The notes: a model not told the origin generated them from the letters alone. DNA of 64,000 nucleotides from Paenibacillus gallinarum (GCF_014836635.1 NZ_JACSQL010000009.1:1-64000); one strand, 5' to 3'. Counted from the first letter of the stretch, positions 19,738 through 29,660 are shown. Translations and numbers: made by a program.

Positions 19738-21114
19738 GTGATTAGTGATACAATAGCAGCCATTTCAACAGCTGTAGGCGAAGCGGGGATTGCTGTCATT
19801 CGAGTAAGTGGTCCAGATGCAATCAAAGAGGTAGGTAAGATTGTAAAAAGCAAAACACCACTGGAACAAGCGGAATCTCATACGGTTCATTATGGACATA
19901 TTATCAATCCACAGACAGAAGAAAAGGTGGAAGAGGTACTTGTCACAGTGATGAGAGCCCCACGATCCTTCACAACGGAGGATGTTGTAGAGATTAGCTC
20001 GCACGGTGGTGTTATTTCAGTTAAACGGATTATGGATTTACTGCTTATGCTCGATATCCGAGTAGCAGAACCAGGCGAGTTTACCAAAAGAGCTTTTCTG
20101 AACGGGAGAATTGATTTATCTCAGGCCGAAGGTGTTATGGATCTCATTCGTTCAAAATCAGATCGTGCTTTTTCTGTTGCTTTGAAACAAGTGGGAGGAG
20201 TTCTCTCTACAAAGATACGCGATCTTCGTTATACACTTGTGGAAACAATGGCACATATTGAAGTGAATATTGATTATCCAGAGCATGATGTAGAATCACT
20301 TACTTCTGAATTCATTAAAGAAAAATCGTCTCATGTTATGAGTGAAATTGATAAGCTGCTAAAAACAGCAGAACAAGGGAAAATACTAAGAGAAGGAATT
20401 ACAACAGCCATCGTTGGAAGACCCAATGTAGGTAAATCTTCTCTCCTTAATACACTGGCCCAAGATAACCGTGCGATTGTCACAGATATTCCAGGGACAA
20501 CTCGCGATGTCATTGAAGAGTTTGTGACCATTAATAATATTCCATTAAAACTGTTGGACACTGCTGGTATTCGGGAAACTATGGATGTTGTTGAGAAGAT
20601 TGGTGTGGAACGATCTCGTACTGCTTTTACGGAAGCAGATCTGATTTTAATGGTAGTCAATGCGGGAGAACCGCTTCATGAGGATGAACTTGAACTTCTG
20701 GAGCAGATTAAAGGCAGACAGGCCATAGTTATTTTAAATAAAATGGACTTACCAACAAAAATTGATCGGGACATTTTAGAACGATATATTGATCCAGAAT
20801 TAATCGTACCGATGTCTGTAAAAGCGGAAGAAGGCATTGACCTGCTTGAAGAAGCTATTTCAAAATTATTTTTTAGCGGGCAATTGGAATCGGCAGATCT
20901 AACTTATGTAAGTAATGTACGCCATATCTCTCTTCTGAAAAAGGCGAAGCAATCTTTACAGGATGCTTATGATGCTGCTGAACAGTTTGTTCCGATTGAT
21001 ATGATCCAAATTGATGTGAGATTAGCTTGGGAGCAGCTCGGTGAAATCGTTGGGGATACTGCGCATGATGCTCTAATCGATCAGATTTTCTCTCAGTTCT
21101 GTTTAGGGAAATAA
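19738..21114 (+). CDS. mnmE: tRNA modification GTPase MnmE
   Basis: 458 aa, GTG start after GGGAAGGTG. With MnmG it adds cmnm5 groups to uridine 34 of certain tRNAs. The N-terminal folate-binding domain (1-120) is followed by a helical domain. An inserted G domain carries GRPNVGKSS (G1, about 224-232), DIPGTTRD (G2), DTAG (G3) and NKMD (G4). The C-terminal motif FCLGK carries the catalytic Cys. It precedes mnmG and rsmG. Confidence 0.97.
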   Translation: MISDTIAAISTAVGEAGIAVIRVSGPDAIKEVGKIVKSKTPLEQAESHTVHYGHIINPQTEEKVEEVLVTVMRAPRSFTTEDVVEISSHGGVISVKRIMDLLLMLDIRVAEPGEFTKRAFLNGRIDLSQAEGVMDLIRSKSDRAFSVALKQVGGVLSTKIRDLRYTLVETMAHIEVNIDYPEHDVESLTSEFIKEKSSHVMSEIDKLLKTAEQGKILREGITTAIVGRPNVGKSSLLNTLAQDNRAIVTDIPGTTRDVIEEFVTINNIPLKLLDTAGIRETMDVVEKIGVERSRTAFTEADLILMVVNAGEPLHEDELELLEQIKGRQAIVILNKMDLPTKIDRDILERYIDPELIVPMSVKAEEGIDLLEEAISKLFFSGQLESADLTYVSNVRHISLLKKAKQSLQDAYDAAEQFVPIDMIQIDVRLAWEQLGEIVGDTAHDALIDQIFSQFCLGK

Positions 21115-21343
21115 GGAAGATATTTTTAGACTCACGGGATTTAATTCGAGCATTATCATTCCAAATGATTTGAATCAACTCTTATGGAATCCCTGTATTT
21201 TTTGATATAATGAAGTTTAGTGCTTTGTATAAGCACTCGGAAATGAACTTGATAAGAAATCTAGAACAGCAAGGTTCTGATTTCGTTTCAATACAGTAGT
21301 ACAAATTACGGGGAGTAATCCCTGAAACAAGGAGGAAGATACG

Positions 21344-23230
21344 ATGGGATTTGATGGCGGTACATTCGATGTTATTGTCGTTGGTGCAGGTCATGCTGGT
21401 GTCGAATCAGCTCTTGCCGCCGCTCGTATGGGCTGCAAAACGCTGATGGTCACTATTAATCTGGATATGGTCGCATTTATGCCATGTAATCCATCGATCG
21501 GGGGACCAGCAAAAGGTCATGTAGTTCGTGAAATCGATGCACTAGGTGGAGAAATGGGCCGTAATACTGACCGGACATTCATTCAGATGAGAATGCTCAA
21601 TACAGGTAAAGGCCCAGCGGTACATGCACTTCGAGCGCAGGCAGATAAATTCTCTTACCAGCACACCATGAAAGAAACGATGGAAATGGAACCGAATCTT
21701 ACGATGCGCCAAGGCATGGTAGAGCGTTTAATCGTGGAAAACGGAGAGTGTGTCGGTGTCGTTACACAGACAGGATCAGAATACCGTGCTAAATCAGTTG
21801 TACTTACAACAGGAACCTATTTACGCGGTAAAGTAATTATGGGTGAACTGATGTATGAGAGCGGGCCAAACAATCAGCAGCCTTCAATTAAGTTATCTGA
21901 TCATCTTAAAGAGCTTGGTTTTGAACTTGTACGTTTCAAGACAGGGACTCCACCTCGTGTGCATAAGGATACCATCGATTTCAGTAAAACAGAAATTCAA
22001 CCAGGAGACGATATTCCTAAGTTTTTCTCCTATGAGACGGAAAGCTCAGACAATGAACAATTGCCATGCTGGTTAACGTATACTTCTGCTGAAACACATC
22101 AGATTATTACTGATAACCTGCATCGTGCTCCGATGTTCTCGGGTGTGATTGAAGGTACGGGACCACGTTATTGTCCTTCCATTGAAGACAAGATTGTTCG
22201 TTTTAGTGATAAACCAAAACATCAAATTTTCCTAGAACCCGAAGGAAAAAACACAAAAGAATATTATGTTCAAGGTTTGTCTACCAGCTTACCTGAAGAT
22301 GTACAATTAGAAGTATTGCGCTCGGTTCCGGGGCTTGAGAATGTACAAATGATGCGTAACGGCTATGCAATCGAATATGATGCAATGGTACCTACGCAAC
22401 TTCTTCCATCTCTTGAGACCAAGCGTCTTCCAGGTCTGTTCACTGCAGGACAGATTAACGGAACTTCTGGTTATGAAGAAGCAGCTGGCCAAGGAATTAT
22501 GGCTGGAATCAATGCAGCCCGTAAAGCACAAGGAAAAGAAGCGGTTGTTCTAGATCGTTCGCAAGGGTATATCGGTGTTCTTATTGATGATCTGGTGACG
22601 AAAGGTACGAATGAGCCATACCGTCTACTTACTTCGCGGGCTGAGTATCGACTGCTTTTGCGTCATGACAATGCAGACATGAGACTTACTCCACTTGGAC
22701 ACGAGATTGGTCTTGTGTCAGATGAACGTTATGCTAAATTCCTTAATAAAAAGGAAAAAGTAGAACAGGAGATTGAACGTCTGCGCACTACTCGTACTCG
22801 TCCATCAGAAGTGAATGAACTTCTTGCAAGTATAGAGTCAACTCCTTTGCAAGATGGAATTTCCCTTCTTACGTTAATGAGACGCCCTGAAGTGAATTAT
22901 TCATTTATCGAGAGAATCTCCCCTTCTCCTTATGATTTAAATGAGGAGATGAAGGAACAGGTTGAAATCCAAATTAAGTATGCGGGTTATATTGAGAAGC
23001 AACTCACTCATGTAGAACGTCTGCTGAAAATGGAGAAAAAGAAAATTCCAGATACCATCAACTACAATGAGATTCATGGTCTGGCAATGGAAGCAAAACA
23101 AAAGCTAGAAAAAATTCGTCCAATTTCTATCGGTCAAGCTTCCCGGATCTCGGGTGTAACACCGGCAGATATTTCGATATTGCTCGTTTATTTGGAACAT
23201 TATAATCGGGTTACTGCATCTAGGGGGTAA
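21344..23230 (+). CDS. mnmG: tRNA uridine-5-carboxymethylaminomethyl modification enzyme MnmG
   Basis: 628 aa, ATG start after AAGGAGG. It is the FAD-dependent partner of MnmE. The N-terminal dinucleotide-binding motif [19 protein letters not shown] is at about 12-30. The conserved [14 protein letters not shown] and [18 protein letters not shown] motifs and the C-terminal helical MnmE-binding region ([19 protein letters not shown]) are all present. It is followed 2 bp later by rsmG, so the two are co-transcribed. Confidence 0.98.
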   Translation: MGFDGGTFDVIVVGAGHAGVESALAAARMGCKTLMVTINLDMVAFMPCNPSIGGPAKGHVVREIDALGGEMGRNTDRTFIQMRMLNTGKGPAVHALRAQADKFSYQHTMKETMEMEPNLTMRQGMVERLIVENGECVGVVTQTGSEYRAKSVVLTTGTYLRGKVIMGELMYESGPNNQQPSIKLSDHLKELGFELVRFKTGTPPRVHKDTIDFSKTEIQPGDDIPKFFSYETESSDNEQLPCWLTYTSAETHQIITDNLHRAPMFSGVIEGTGPRYCPSIEDKIVRFSDKPKHQIFLEPEGKNTKEYYVQGLSTSLPEDVQLEVLRSVPGLENVQMMRNGYAIEYDAMVPTQLLPSLETKRLPGLFTAGQINGTSGYEEAAGQGIMAGINAARKAQGKEAVVLDRSQGYIGVLIDDLVTKGTNEPYRLLTSRAEYRLLLRHDNADMRLTPLGHEIGLVSDERYAKFLNKKEKVEQEIERLRTTRTRPSEVNELLASIESTPLQDGISLLTLMRRPEVNYSFIERISPSPYDLNEEMKEQVEIQIKYAGYIEKQLTHVERLLKMEKKKIPDTINYNEIHGLAMEAKQKLEKIRPISIGQASRISGVTPADISILLVYLEHYNRVTASRG

Positions 23231-23232
23231 CA

Positions 23233-23958
23233 ATGGATCATATACAGAAAGAATTGCAAGAACGCTTAGCAAAACATCAAATTGAGCTAGACGAGAAGCA
23301 GTTAGACCAATTTGAGATTTATTATAAAGAGCTCGTATCTTGGAATGAGAAAATGAATCTAACCGGTATCACGGAAAGAGAGCAAGTATATACAAAACAC
23401 TTTTATGATTCTGTCTCACTTGCTTTCTATGTAGGGATGGATAAAGTGAATACGATTGCGGATATCGGGTCTGGAGCTGGTTTCCCTGGTATTCCGCTAA
23501 AGATTTGTTTTCCTCATTTGAAGCTAACGATTATTGATTCTTTGAATAAACGAATTAATTTTTTACAGCATCTTGTTAACGCTCTTGGACTTGAAGGTGT
23601 GGAGCTTATTCATGGGCGAGCCGAAGAAATCGGAAGACGCGCAGGTTACCGGGATCATTATGATCTAGTTACTGCACGTGCTGTTGCCAGGCTTGCGGTA
23701 CTTAATGAATTTTGTTTACCATTTGTTCGTAAAGACGGAATTTTCGCTGCAATGAAGGGTAGCGATCCTACCGCAGAATTGACAGAAGCGGCATACAGTT
23801 TAAAGGAGTTAAAAGGTAAACTCATAGAGACTCATGCTTTCCAACTACCCGTGGAAGAGTCAGCAAGGCATATGATTTTAATCCGTAAGACAGCAAACAC
23901 GCCGAAGATGTATCCTAGAAAACCAGGAACACCATTAAAGACACCACTTGTTAAATAA
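23233..23958 (+). CDS. rsmG: 16S rRNA (guanine-N7)-methyltransferase RsmG
   Basis: 241 aa. It methylates G527 (E. coli numbering) of 16S rRNA using S-adenosylmethionine. The class I methyltransferase glycine motif ADIGSGAGFPGIPLKI is at about 76-91, followed by TIIDSLNKRINFLQ and DLVTARAVA. Loss of RsmG gives low-level streptomycin resistance in several bacteria. It starts 2 bp after mnmG. Its stop is followed by a terminator whose stem is a parS site. Confidence 0.97.
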   Translation: MDHIQKELQERLAKHQIELDEKQLDQFEIYYKELVSWNEKMNLTGITEREQVYTKHFYDSVSLAFYVGMDKVNTIADIGSGAGFPGIPLKICFPHLKLTIIDSLNKRINFLQHLVNALGLEGVELIHGRAEEIGRRAGYRDHYDLVTARAVARLAVLNEFCLPFVRKDGIFAAMKGSDPTAELTEAAYSLKELKGKLIETHAFQLPVEESARHMILIRKTANTPKMYPRKPGTPLKTPLVK

Positions 23959-23961
23959 GAT

Positions 23962-23997
23962 AAAGGGAATGTTTCACGTGAAACATTCCCTTTTTTT
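23962..23997 (+). terminator. rsmG terminator formed around parS
   Basis: A 16-bp perfect palindromic stem (AAAGGGAATGTTTCAC and its complement) is followed by seven T. The centre is a complete parS site. Confidence 0.9.
23970..23985. other. parS: parS site 1 (Spo0J/ParB binding)
   Basis: TGTTTCACGTGAAACA is a perfect 16-bp parS palindrome. ParB/Spo0J nucleates here, spreads and recruits SMC. It lies about 2 kb from the spo0J gene and inside the rsmG terminator. The rest of 23998-24336 is A/T-rich and holds no visible gene. Confidence 0.95.
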
Positions 23998-24336
23998 GTT
24001 TTTCCTTAAGCAATCTACCTATCTCAAAAGAAGAAATAAATGTGAAATTTATCTGTATAAAAACACGGTTGAAAATCAATAAATACGATGAAAATAGTAG
24101 AAGTCAATTTTCCTTAAAATGAGATAAAATTCACTCTCAAACAATAGGATTATGGAAGAAAAAGTGATAGAATAGAGGAAGTAGTTTCTTCGTACAGAAT
24201 GAGTCTAATCGTCATAGAACATAATCCTATACATAAAGAAGACGGCTTAGCCTAGGTGCAACACGGAATCGAAGAGAGAACAGTCAATGAAGTGTCTAAA
24301 GTGGCACTATTTTGAATTTAGGTGGTAATCTACGGA

Positions 24337-25155
24337 ATGAAAGAACAATTTTCGAAGTTGTTTGGTTTGACGGAACGCAGTAACGGGGAAGAAGTAAAAC
24401 AAATTGCAATCGACGAAATTGTGAGCAGCCCGTATCAGCCCCGTACGATTTTTGATGACGAGAAGATTGAAGAGTTATGCCAAACGATTAAAACACATGG
24501 TGTTATTCAGCCGATTGTAGTCCGCGTTCGGAACGGCCAATATGAACTTATTGCTGGGGAAAGACGCTGGCGTGCTGTTAAGAAGCTTGGTATGGCACAT
24601 ATTCCTGCAATTGTTCGTGAATTTAATGATTCCCAAGCAGCTTCAATAGCGCTTATCGAAAATCTACAGCGCGAAGGGCTTACAGCGATTGAAGAAGCAG
24701 TAGCCTATCAAAAGCTGATTGATCTGCACCAATTAACACAAGAAAGTCTGGCGCAGCGCCTTGGCAAAAGCCAATCCACAATAGCAAACAAAATTCGCTT
24801 GCTGCATTTACCTGAAGAAGTGAAAATGGCTCTTATGGAACGGAAGATATCAGAGCGACATGCGAGGGCATTACTTTCCTTAGATAGTCTGGAAATTCAA
24901 TTAAAAATTCTCGAAGAAATCATCACAAAAGAATTGAACGTAAAACAAACGGAAGCAAGGGTCGCTTTTTACAAGGAATCTTCCAAGATCAAGAAGTCGA
25001 AACGAGTTTCTTTTACAAAAGATGTTAGACTTGCTTTGAACACAATTAGACAATCCATTGATATGGTGTCAGACTCGGGTCTAGACATCAAAACAAAAGA
25101 ATCTGATCATGAAGATCATTATGAAATAGTAATACAAATTCCGAAACGTAAATAA
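24337..25155 (+). CDS. noc: Nucleoid occlusion protein Noc
   Basis: 272 aa from ATG 24337, with AGGTGG about 12 bp upstream. An in-frame GTG at 24322 has no good site. Noc is a ParB paralogue that binds Noc-binding sites and keeps FtsZ from assembling over the nucleoid. The N-terminal amphipathic stretch [11 protein letters not shown] is the membrane-targeting element. The ParB/Srx-type CTPase domain has [10 protein letters not shown] and [13 protein letters not shown], and the HTH region has [19 protein letters not shown]. It lies between rsmG and soj as in B. subtilis, which favours Noc over a second Spo0J. Confidence 0.94.
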   Translation: MKEQFSKLFGLTERSNGEEVKQIAIDEIVSSPYQPRTIFDDEKIEELCQTIKTHGVIQPIVVRVRNGQYELIAGERRWRAVKKLGMAHIPAIVREFNDSQAASIALIENLQREGLTAIEEAVAYQKLIDLHQLTQESLAQRLGKSQSTIANKIRLLHLPEEVKMALMERKISERHARALLSLDSLEIQLKILEEIITKELNVKQTEARVAFYKESSKIKKSKRVSFTKDVRLALNTIRQSIDMVSDSGLDIKTKESDHEDHYEIVIQIPKRK

Positions 25156-25164
25156 TGAACATAC

Positions 25165-25187
25165 AGCGGCTCAAGTGCCGCTTTTTC
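25165..25187 (+). terminator. noc terminator
   Basis: Stem AGCGGC / GCCGCT followed by five T. Confidence 0.8.
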
Positions 25188-25269
25188 TATCTAGTTCATT
25201 CTAACTTTTCCGCCGACTATCTATTATCTCGTACCCCTAAGGAATGACTCCTATACTGAGGTGAACAAA

Positions 25270-26031
25270 GTGTCAAAGATTATTGCCGTAGCAAACCAGA
25301 AGGGCGGAGTAGGAAAAACAACGTCCTCTGTTAATCTGGGTGCAGGATTGGCTTCACTTGGCAAGCGTGTACTTCTTGTAGATATAGATCCCCAAGGCAA
25401 CACAACAAGCGGTGTGGGTATTAATAAAGCAGATGTTGCTTACTGTATTTACGATGTGCTCATTGAAGAAATACATCCTAGAGAAGCAATTGTCGAAACG
25501 AATATTCCGGGGCTTCATCTGATTCCCGCAACAATTCAGCTCGCTGGAGCTGAAATTGAACTTGTATCTACCATTTCTCGTGAAGTTCGTCTGAAGAAAT
25601 CTCTGCAAATGATCAAACATGAGTATGACTATATCTTGATTGATTGTCCTCCTTCACTTGGGATGCTTACTATTAACTCACTGACTGCATCCGATTCTGT
25701 TATTATTCCAATTCAGTGTGAATACTACGCTCTCGAAGGTTTAAGTCAGCTCCTAAATACCGTTAGACTTGTACAGAAACATCTGAATACTTCTCTTCAA
25801 ATAGAAGGCGTTCTTCTTACGATGTTTGATGCTCGTACTAACCTTGGGATTCAAGTTATAGAAGAAGTGAAAAAGTATTTTCAACAAAAAGTTTATAGAA
25901 CGATTATTCCACGTAATGTTAGGCTTAGTGAAGCACCATCACATGGACAGTCTATTATTACGTATGATCCTCGCTCAAGGGGAGCTGAGGTTTATCTAGA
26001 GTTGGCAAAGGAAGTGATTTCATATGAGTAA
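25270..26031 (+). CDS. soj: Chromosome partitioning ATPase Soj (ParA)
   Basis: 253 aa from GTG 25270, 9 bp after GAGG. An upstream in-frame GTG at 25261 overlaps that site. Soj is a deviant Walker ATPase that controls DnaA activity and helps move origins with Spo0J. The deviant Walker A QKGGVGKTTSSVNLG is near residues 9-23, followed by LLVDIDPQGN and LIDCPPSLG. Length and sequence closely follow B. subtilis Soj. It overlaps spo0J by 8 bp. Confidence 0.97.
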   Translation: MSKIIAVANQKGGVGKTTSSVNLGAGLASLGKRVLLVDIDPQGNTTSGVGINKADVAYCIYDVLIEEIHPREAIVETNIPGLHLIPATIQLAGAEIELVSTISREVRLKKSLQMIKHEYDYILIDCPPSLGMLTINSLTASDSVIIPIQCEYYALEGLSQLLNTVRLVQKHLNTSLQIEGVLLTMFDARTNLGIQVIEEVKKYFQQKVYRTIIPRNVRLSEAPSHGQSIITYDPRSRGAEVYLELAKEVISYE

Positions 26032-26866
26032 GCGTTTAGGTAAAGGCTTGGATGCACTTCTACCTTCGCTTTCAATCAACGATGATGACAAAGTTGTGGA
26101 GATACCACTCAGCCAGCTTCGCGCAAATCCTTATCAGCCTAGAAAAACATTTGATGAAGAGTCCATAAAAGAACTGGCCGAATCTATTCGCCAGCATGGA
26201 GTCATTCAACCAATTATTGTTCGCAGTGTGCTCAAAGGGTATGAAATTATAGCTGGTGAGAGGCGTTTTCGTGCATCTCAATATTGTGGTAAATCAACAG
26301 TTCCGGCAGTAGTGCGTAATTTTTCCGAACAGCAAGTCATGGAAATTGCACTTATTGAAAATCTGCAACGTGAAAACCTAAATGCTATGGAAGTGGCTGT
26401 AGCATATCAAGGTCTTATGGAACAGTTCTCTCTAACTCAAGAAGAGCTGTCTATGAAAGTTGGTAAATCAAGATCTCATATTGCTAACTTTCTACGGTTG
26501 TTAACCTTACCGGAGGAAGTAAAGGATTATGTTTCACGTGGAACATTATCCATGGGGCATGCAAGAGCTATTGTTGGTCTTAAGGATCAAAAGGTAGTAA
26601 AGGAACTGGCTGAGGAATGTATCCAGAAGCAATGGAGCGTTAGAGAACTTGAAGAAGCTGTTCAACAATTGGATCGTAAGGGAAACGACAGCAAATCTAA
26701 GTCAAAGCAGAAGAGAAGAGACCCTTACATTGAAACGGTTGAGGAAAGTCTGCGTGATCGTTTCAAGACTACGGTAAAGATTAAGGCTAACAAGGAAAAA
26801 GGAAAGATTGAACTGAATTATTACAGCAAACAAGATTTAGAGAGACTATTAGAATTACTTCAATAA
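26024..26866 (+). CDS. spo0J: Chromosome partitioning protein Spo0J (ParB)
   Basis: 280 aa. Spo0J is a CTP-dependent DNA clamp that loads at parS, spreads, recruits SMC and stimulates Soj ATPase. Motifs are MSKRLGKGLDALLPS (Soj-activating N-terminus), NPYQPRKTFDEE, AGERRFRAS (CTP-binding C-motif) and the HTH with MKVGKSRSHIANFLRLL. The C-terminal dimer region is present. A parS site lies inside the gene, as in B. subtilis. It overlaps soj by 8 bp. Confidence 0.97.
   Translation: MSKRLGKGLDALLPSLSINDDDKVVEIPLSQLRANPYQPRKTFDEESIKELAESIRQHGVIQPIIVRSVLKGYEIIAGERRFRASQYCGKSTVPAVVRNFSEQQVMEIALIENLQRENLNAMEVAVAYQGLMEQFSLTQEELSMKVGKSRSHIANFLRLLTLPEEVKDYVSRGTLSMGHARAIVGLKDQKVVKELAEECIQKQWSVRELEEAVQQLDRKGNDSKSKSKQKRRDPYIETVEESLRDRFKTTVKIKANKEKGKIELNYYSKQDLERLLELLQ
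26530..26545. other. parS: parS site 2, inside spo0J
   Basis: TGTTTCACGTGGAACA is the reverse complement of TGTTCCACGTGAAACA, the parS variant inside B. subtilis spo0J. It lies in the coding sequence for VSRGT. Confidence 0.95.
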
Positions 26867-26950
26867 GTGGACTTCTCGAATGATCTACATGTCTAACCTA
26901 TCATCAATACACATAAATATGAGGGTAATGGGTAAGTAAGTCTTTAGTGT

Positions 26951-27003
26951 AATGACATATCGTCCTCTTACCTCAGGTAGGAAGAAAAGATATGTCATTT
27001 TCT
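26951..27003 (+). terminator. Terminator after spo0J
   Basis: Stem AATGACATATC (26951-26961) / GATATGTCATT (26989-26999), with a nested inner stem, followed by a T-rich stretch. Confidence 0.75.
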
Positions 27004-27022
27004 TTTGTAGAGGAGTAGGGAA

Positions 27023-28177
27023 ATGAAAGAAATCATATATTTGGATCACGCTGCTACCTCTTGGCCGAAGCCGGAAGTAGTAAAAGAAGCGATGCTTCAG
27101 GCAATGGAAACAGCAGGTGCAAATCCTGGCAGAGGAAGCCATCAGATGTCTGTCAACGCAAGTCGGGTGTTATTTAATACTCGCCGTGTTATTGCAAAGC
27201 TGTTTGGGATTCATAATCCAAATGATATCGTACTTACTTCTAATACTACAATGAGTTTAAATTTAGCTATAAAAGGAATTTTGGAACCAGGCGATCATGT
27301 AATTACAACAATGATGGAACATAATTCTGTAAGAAGACCTTTAGAATACTTAAAATCTCTCGGGCAGATTGAAGTGGATTATCTTCCGCTTACGGATGAA
27401 GGGCAAATATATGTCGACATGATCGAGAGCCAAATCCGCCCTCATACCAAATTAGTAGCAGTAACCCATAGTTCTAATCTGCTAGGAAGTATTCTTCCAT
27501 TGCAAGAGATTAGTGCTGTTACTCGAAAATATGGGATAGCTCTGCTCGTAGATGCTGCTCAAAGTGCGGGAGTCCTGCATATTGATGTAGAGAAGATGGG
27601 TATTGATATGTTGGCTTTTCCAGGGCATAAAGGTTTGCTTGGGCCACAGGGAACAGGTGGACTTTACATTCATCCTAATCTCGACGTGAAGCCACTGCTT
27701 TACGGCGGGACAGGCAGTCAATCAGAAGCAATAGGTCAACCTACAGTAAGGCCGGACCGGTATGAATCAGGTACACCAAACGTGGTAGGTTATGCTGGTC
27801 TAAGTGCAGGAATAGAACAAGTACGATCTTTGACGATAGATCAAATCTATGAACATGAGTGGTCACTCTCTCAATATTTAATAGAGGAATTAGAAAAGAT
27901 TCCGGGAGCGCATATTCTTGGACCAAGAAAAGGGTGGCCAAGAAGCGGACTTGTATCTTTTAATATAGAAGGAACGGATTCCGCAGAGTTAGCTTTCCGG
28001 CTTGATCGGGAATACGGCATCGCAGTGCGTTCGGGATACCACTGTACCCCGCTTGCACATGAAAGTGCAGGAACTTTAGATCGAGGAGCAGTGAGAGCTA
28101 GTTTTGGTGTAAACTCAACGGAGGCAGAAGTGTCGGCGCTGCTCGCAGCTGTCCACCATCTTGCCGGTAGATCTTAA
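27023..28177 (+). CDS. Cysteine desulfurase-like class V aminotransferase (EF2568 type)
   Basis: 384 aa, PLP enzyme. The PLP lysine is K203 in FPGHKGLLGPQG, D177 lies in VDAAQSAG, and a conserved Cys341 lies in RSGYHCTPLAHES, in place of the active cysteine of SufS-type desulfurases. The family would free sulfur or selenium from cysteine or selenocysteine. It resembles the class V subfamily first noted beside orphan selD genes. A DUF3343 protein, a proposed Se/S carrier, lies about 1.2 kb downstream. The substrate is not known. DUF4446 follows 24 bp later. Confidence 0.82.
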   Translation: MKEIIYLDHAATSWPKPEVVKEAMLQAMETAGANPGRGSHQMSVNASRVLFNTRRVIAKLFGIHNPNDIVLTSNTTMSLNLAIKGILEPGDHVITTMMEHNSVRRPLEYLKSLGQIEVDYLPLTDEGQIYVDMIESQIRPHTKLVAVTHSSNLLGSILPLQEISAVTRKYGIALLVDAAQSAGVLHIDVEKMGIDMLAFPGHKGLLGPQGTGGLYIHPNLDVKPLLYGGTGSQSEAIGQPTVRPDRYESGTPNVVGYAGLSAGIEQVRSLTIDQIYEHEWSLSQYLIEELEKIPGAHILGPRKGWPRSGLVSFNIEGTDSAELAFRLDREYGIAVRSGYHCTPLAHESAGTLDRGAVRASFGVNSTEAEVSALLAAVHHLAGRS

Positions 28178-28201
28178 TTAATAGAGGAGTAGGAACAATA
28201 A

Positions 28202-28702
28202 ATGACAGATATGAATGAGCTGATCCTGGAACAATTGTCTATTATTATTTTCAGTATTTTGTTAATTGTTCTTGTTCTTTTAATCATGATGATTGTCCAA
28301 GCTACAAAGATGCGTAAACTTCGTAAAAACTATGATAACTTAATGTCTAGTACAGGAGTGGAAGATTTAGAATCCTTACTTTTCCAGCTTAAAGTTCAGA
28401 TGGATTCCATTGAGGATATGCAAGCTGAGAACAAAGATGATATTAGAAAGGCGCTTACGAAGTTGAATCAAGTCCAAGGGAAAATAGGAGTAAAACGTTA
28501 TAATGCATATGGAGAGCGGGGGACAGATCTAAGCTTTTCTGTTGCCATGCTGAATGAACAGAGCGATGGACTCGTGTTAACAGGGTTATATAATAGGGAT
28601 GGTTCCTATGTATATGCAAAGCCCCTAAAAGGGGGAGAATCAACGTATTCCTTATCAAACGAGGAGAAAGAAGCTATTGTTCTTGCACAGCAAGAAGCGT
28701 AA
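28202..28702 (+). CDS. DUF4446 membrane protein
   Basis: 166 aa. One N-terminal membrane helix (about 10-32) is followed by a coiled-coil-like stretch (35-90) and a small C-terminal beta domain (GERGTDLSFSVAMLNEQSDGLVLTGLYNRDGSYVYAKPL). The family is common near spo0J in Bacillota; its function is unknown. The 3' end overlaps that of yyaC on the other strand by 29 bp, so the two transcripts converge. Confidence 0.85.
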   Translation: MTDMNELILEQLSIIIFSILLIVLVLLIMMIVQATKMRKLRKNYDNLMSSTGVEDLESLLFQLKVQMDSIEDMQAENKDDIRKALTKLNQVQGKIGVKRYNAYGERGTDLSFSVAMLNEQSDGLVLTGLYNRDGSYVYAKPLKGGESTYSLSNEEKEAIVLAQQEA

Positions 28703-29282
28703 TACGTTTATGCCATTCTGTAAGTGCATCATATAAACTGTGGGAGATAACCTCTGCCATACGAACGACAAGACTAAGCCGAGTATTCTGAAGTACGAAA
28801 TACTCCATAAAGCCGCCGACGTTAACGATACCAGTCAAATGGATATCGCCGACCGGCGGTAATTCTTTATTTACACCTGCTCCAGGACGAAGCGGTCCTG
28901 CAGCTACCTGAATGCAGCCTACACTAGAAGATTGTCCAAGACAGGCATCGATACCAATGACATAGGGGTCAGCATGTGTGGAATAAATTGCATCCAGCGT
29001 ATCTTTCAGATTCATTGCATGAACGGGTTCCTCTAGTGTACCGTATAGGTGGTAGATGGGACTCTTTAACTTGGATAGAGATGTACCCACAAGAGGACCA
29101 AGACAATCGCCTGTTGAGCGATCGGTTCCGATGCAGACGATGACGATTTCTTTATGGGCAGGTGTCTGAAATAAATGGAATAGTAAACGGTGGACAATGG
29201 CTGATGCGATGCCTGGATCGGTATGGGGTATTTTCAGGCCAGGCATGTCCTGTGAAGATAAAGCTTTTGGAATACGATTCAT
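28674..29282 (-). CDS. yyaC: YyaC-like spore protein (DUF1256, GPR-protease-related fold)
   Basis: 202 aa. The family signature IVCIGTDRSTGDCLGPLVGTSL (about 48-69) and VIGIDACLGQSSSVGCIQVAAGPLRPGAGVNKELPPVGDIHLTGIVNVGGFMEY are conserved. YyaC belongs to a sporulation family related to the germination protease GPR and is expressed in the forespore in Bacillus. It starts at ATG 29282 after GGAAG. It converges on DUF4446 with 29 bp of overlap. Confidence 0.88.
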   Translation of the reverse strand: MNRIPKALSSQDMPGLKIPHTDPGIASAIVHRLLFHLFQTPAHKEIVIVCIGTDRSTGDCLGPLVGTSLSKLKSPIYHLYGTLEEPVHAMNLKDTLDAIYSTHADPYVIGIDACLGQSSSVGCIQVAAGPLRPGAGVNKELPPVGDIHLTGIVNVGGFMEYFVLQNTRLSLVVRMAEVISHSLYDALTEWHKRITLLAVQEQ

Positions 29283-29383
29283 AGTCGCACTATCTTCCTT
29301 TCGTGCTTGGAATAGTAGTACTAGTATATGGAAGTATGTTGGATTTTATACTTACTAGACCATCGTAGATAAGGAGTATTCGA

Positions 29384-29632
29384 ATGGATACATGGATTAC
29401 AATTGCTTTTGACTCAACACAGCAAGCTATCTATGCAGAAATGTTGCTAGAATATGCGGAAGTTGAGATCGATACCTATCCTACCCCAAAAGAAATTACG
29501 GCAGGCTGTGCCTTATCTATTCAGTTTCCTGAGCAATTTCTGGACAAAGTAAAGTATGTTATCATGACAGAGAAGGTTGAAATTCGCGGTATTTTTCGAA
29601 AAGAAGGTACCGGGTATATAGAAATAAAGTAG
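29384..29632 (+). CDS. DUF3343 putative Se/S carrier-like protein
   Basis: 82 aa, ferredoxin-like size. The conserved cysteine is C42 in ITAGCALSIQF, matching the family pattern of a lone cysteine before a beta strand. The Pfam family has been described as a putative selenium/sulfur carrier. Finding it near a class V desulfurase-like gene supports a persulfide or selenide relay, but no selD or sulfurtransferase partner is visible. It lies 28 bp upstream of the mechanosensitive-channel gene. Confidence 0.78.
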   Translation: MDTWITIAFDSTQQAIYAEMLLEYAEVEIDTYPTPKEITAGCALSIQFPEQFLDKVKYVIMTEKVEIRGIFRKEGTGYIEIK

Positions 29633-29660
29633 AGAGCGTTACTGAAGAGGTGAATAAAGA

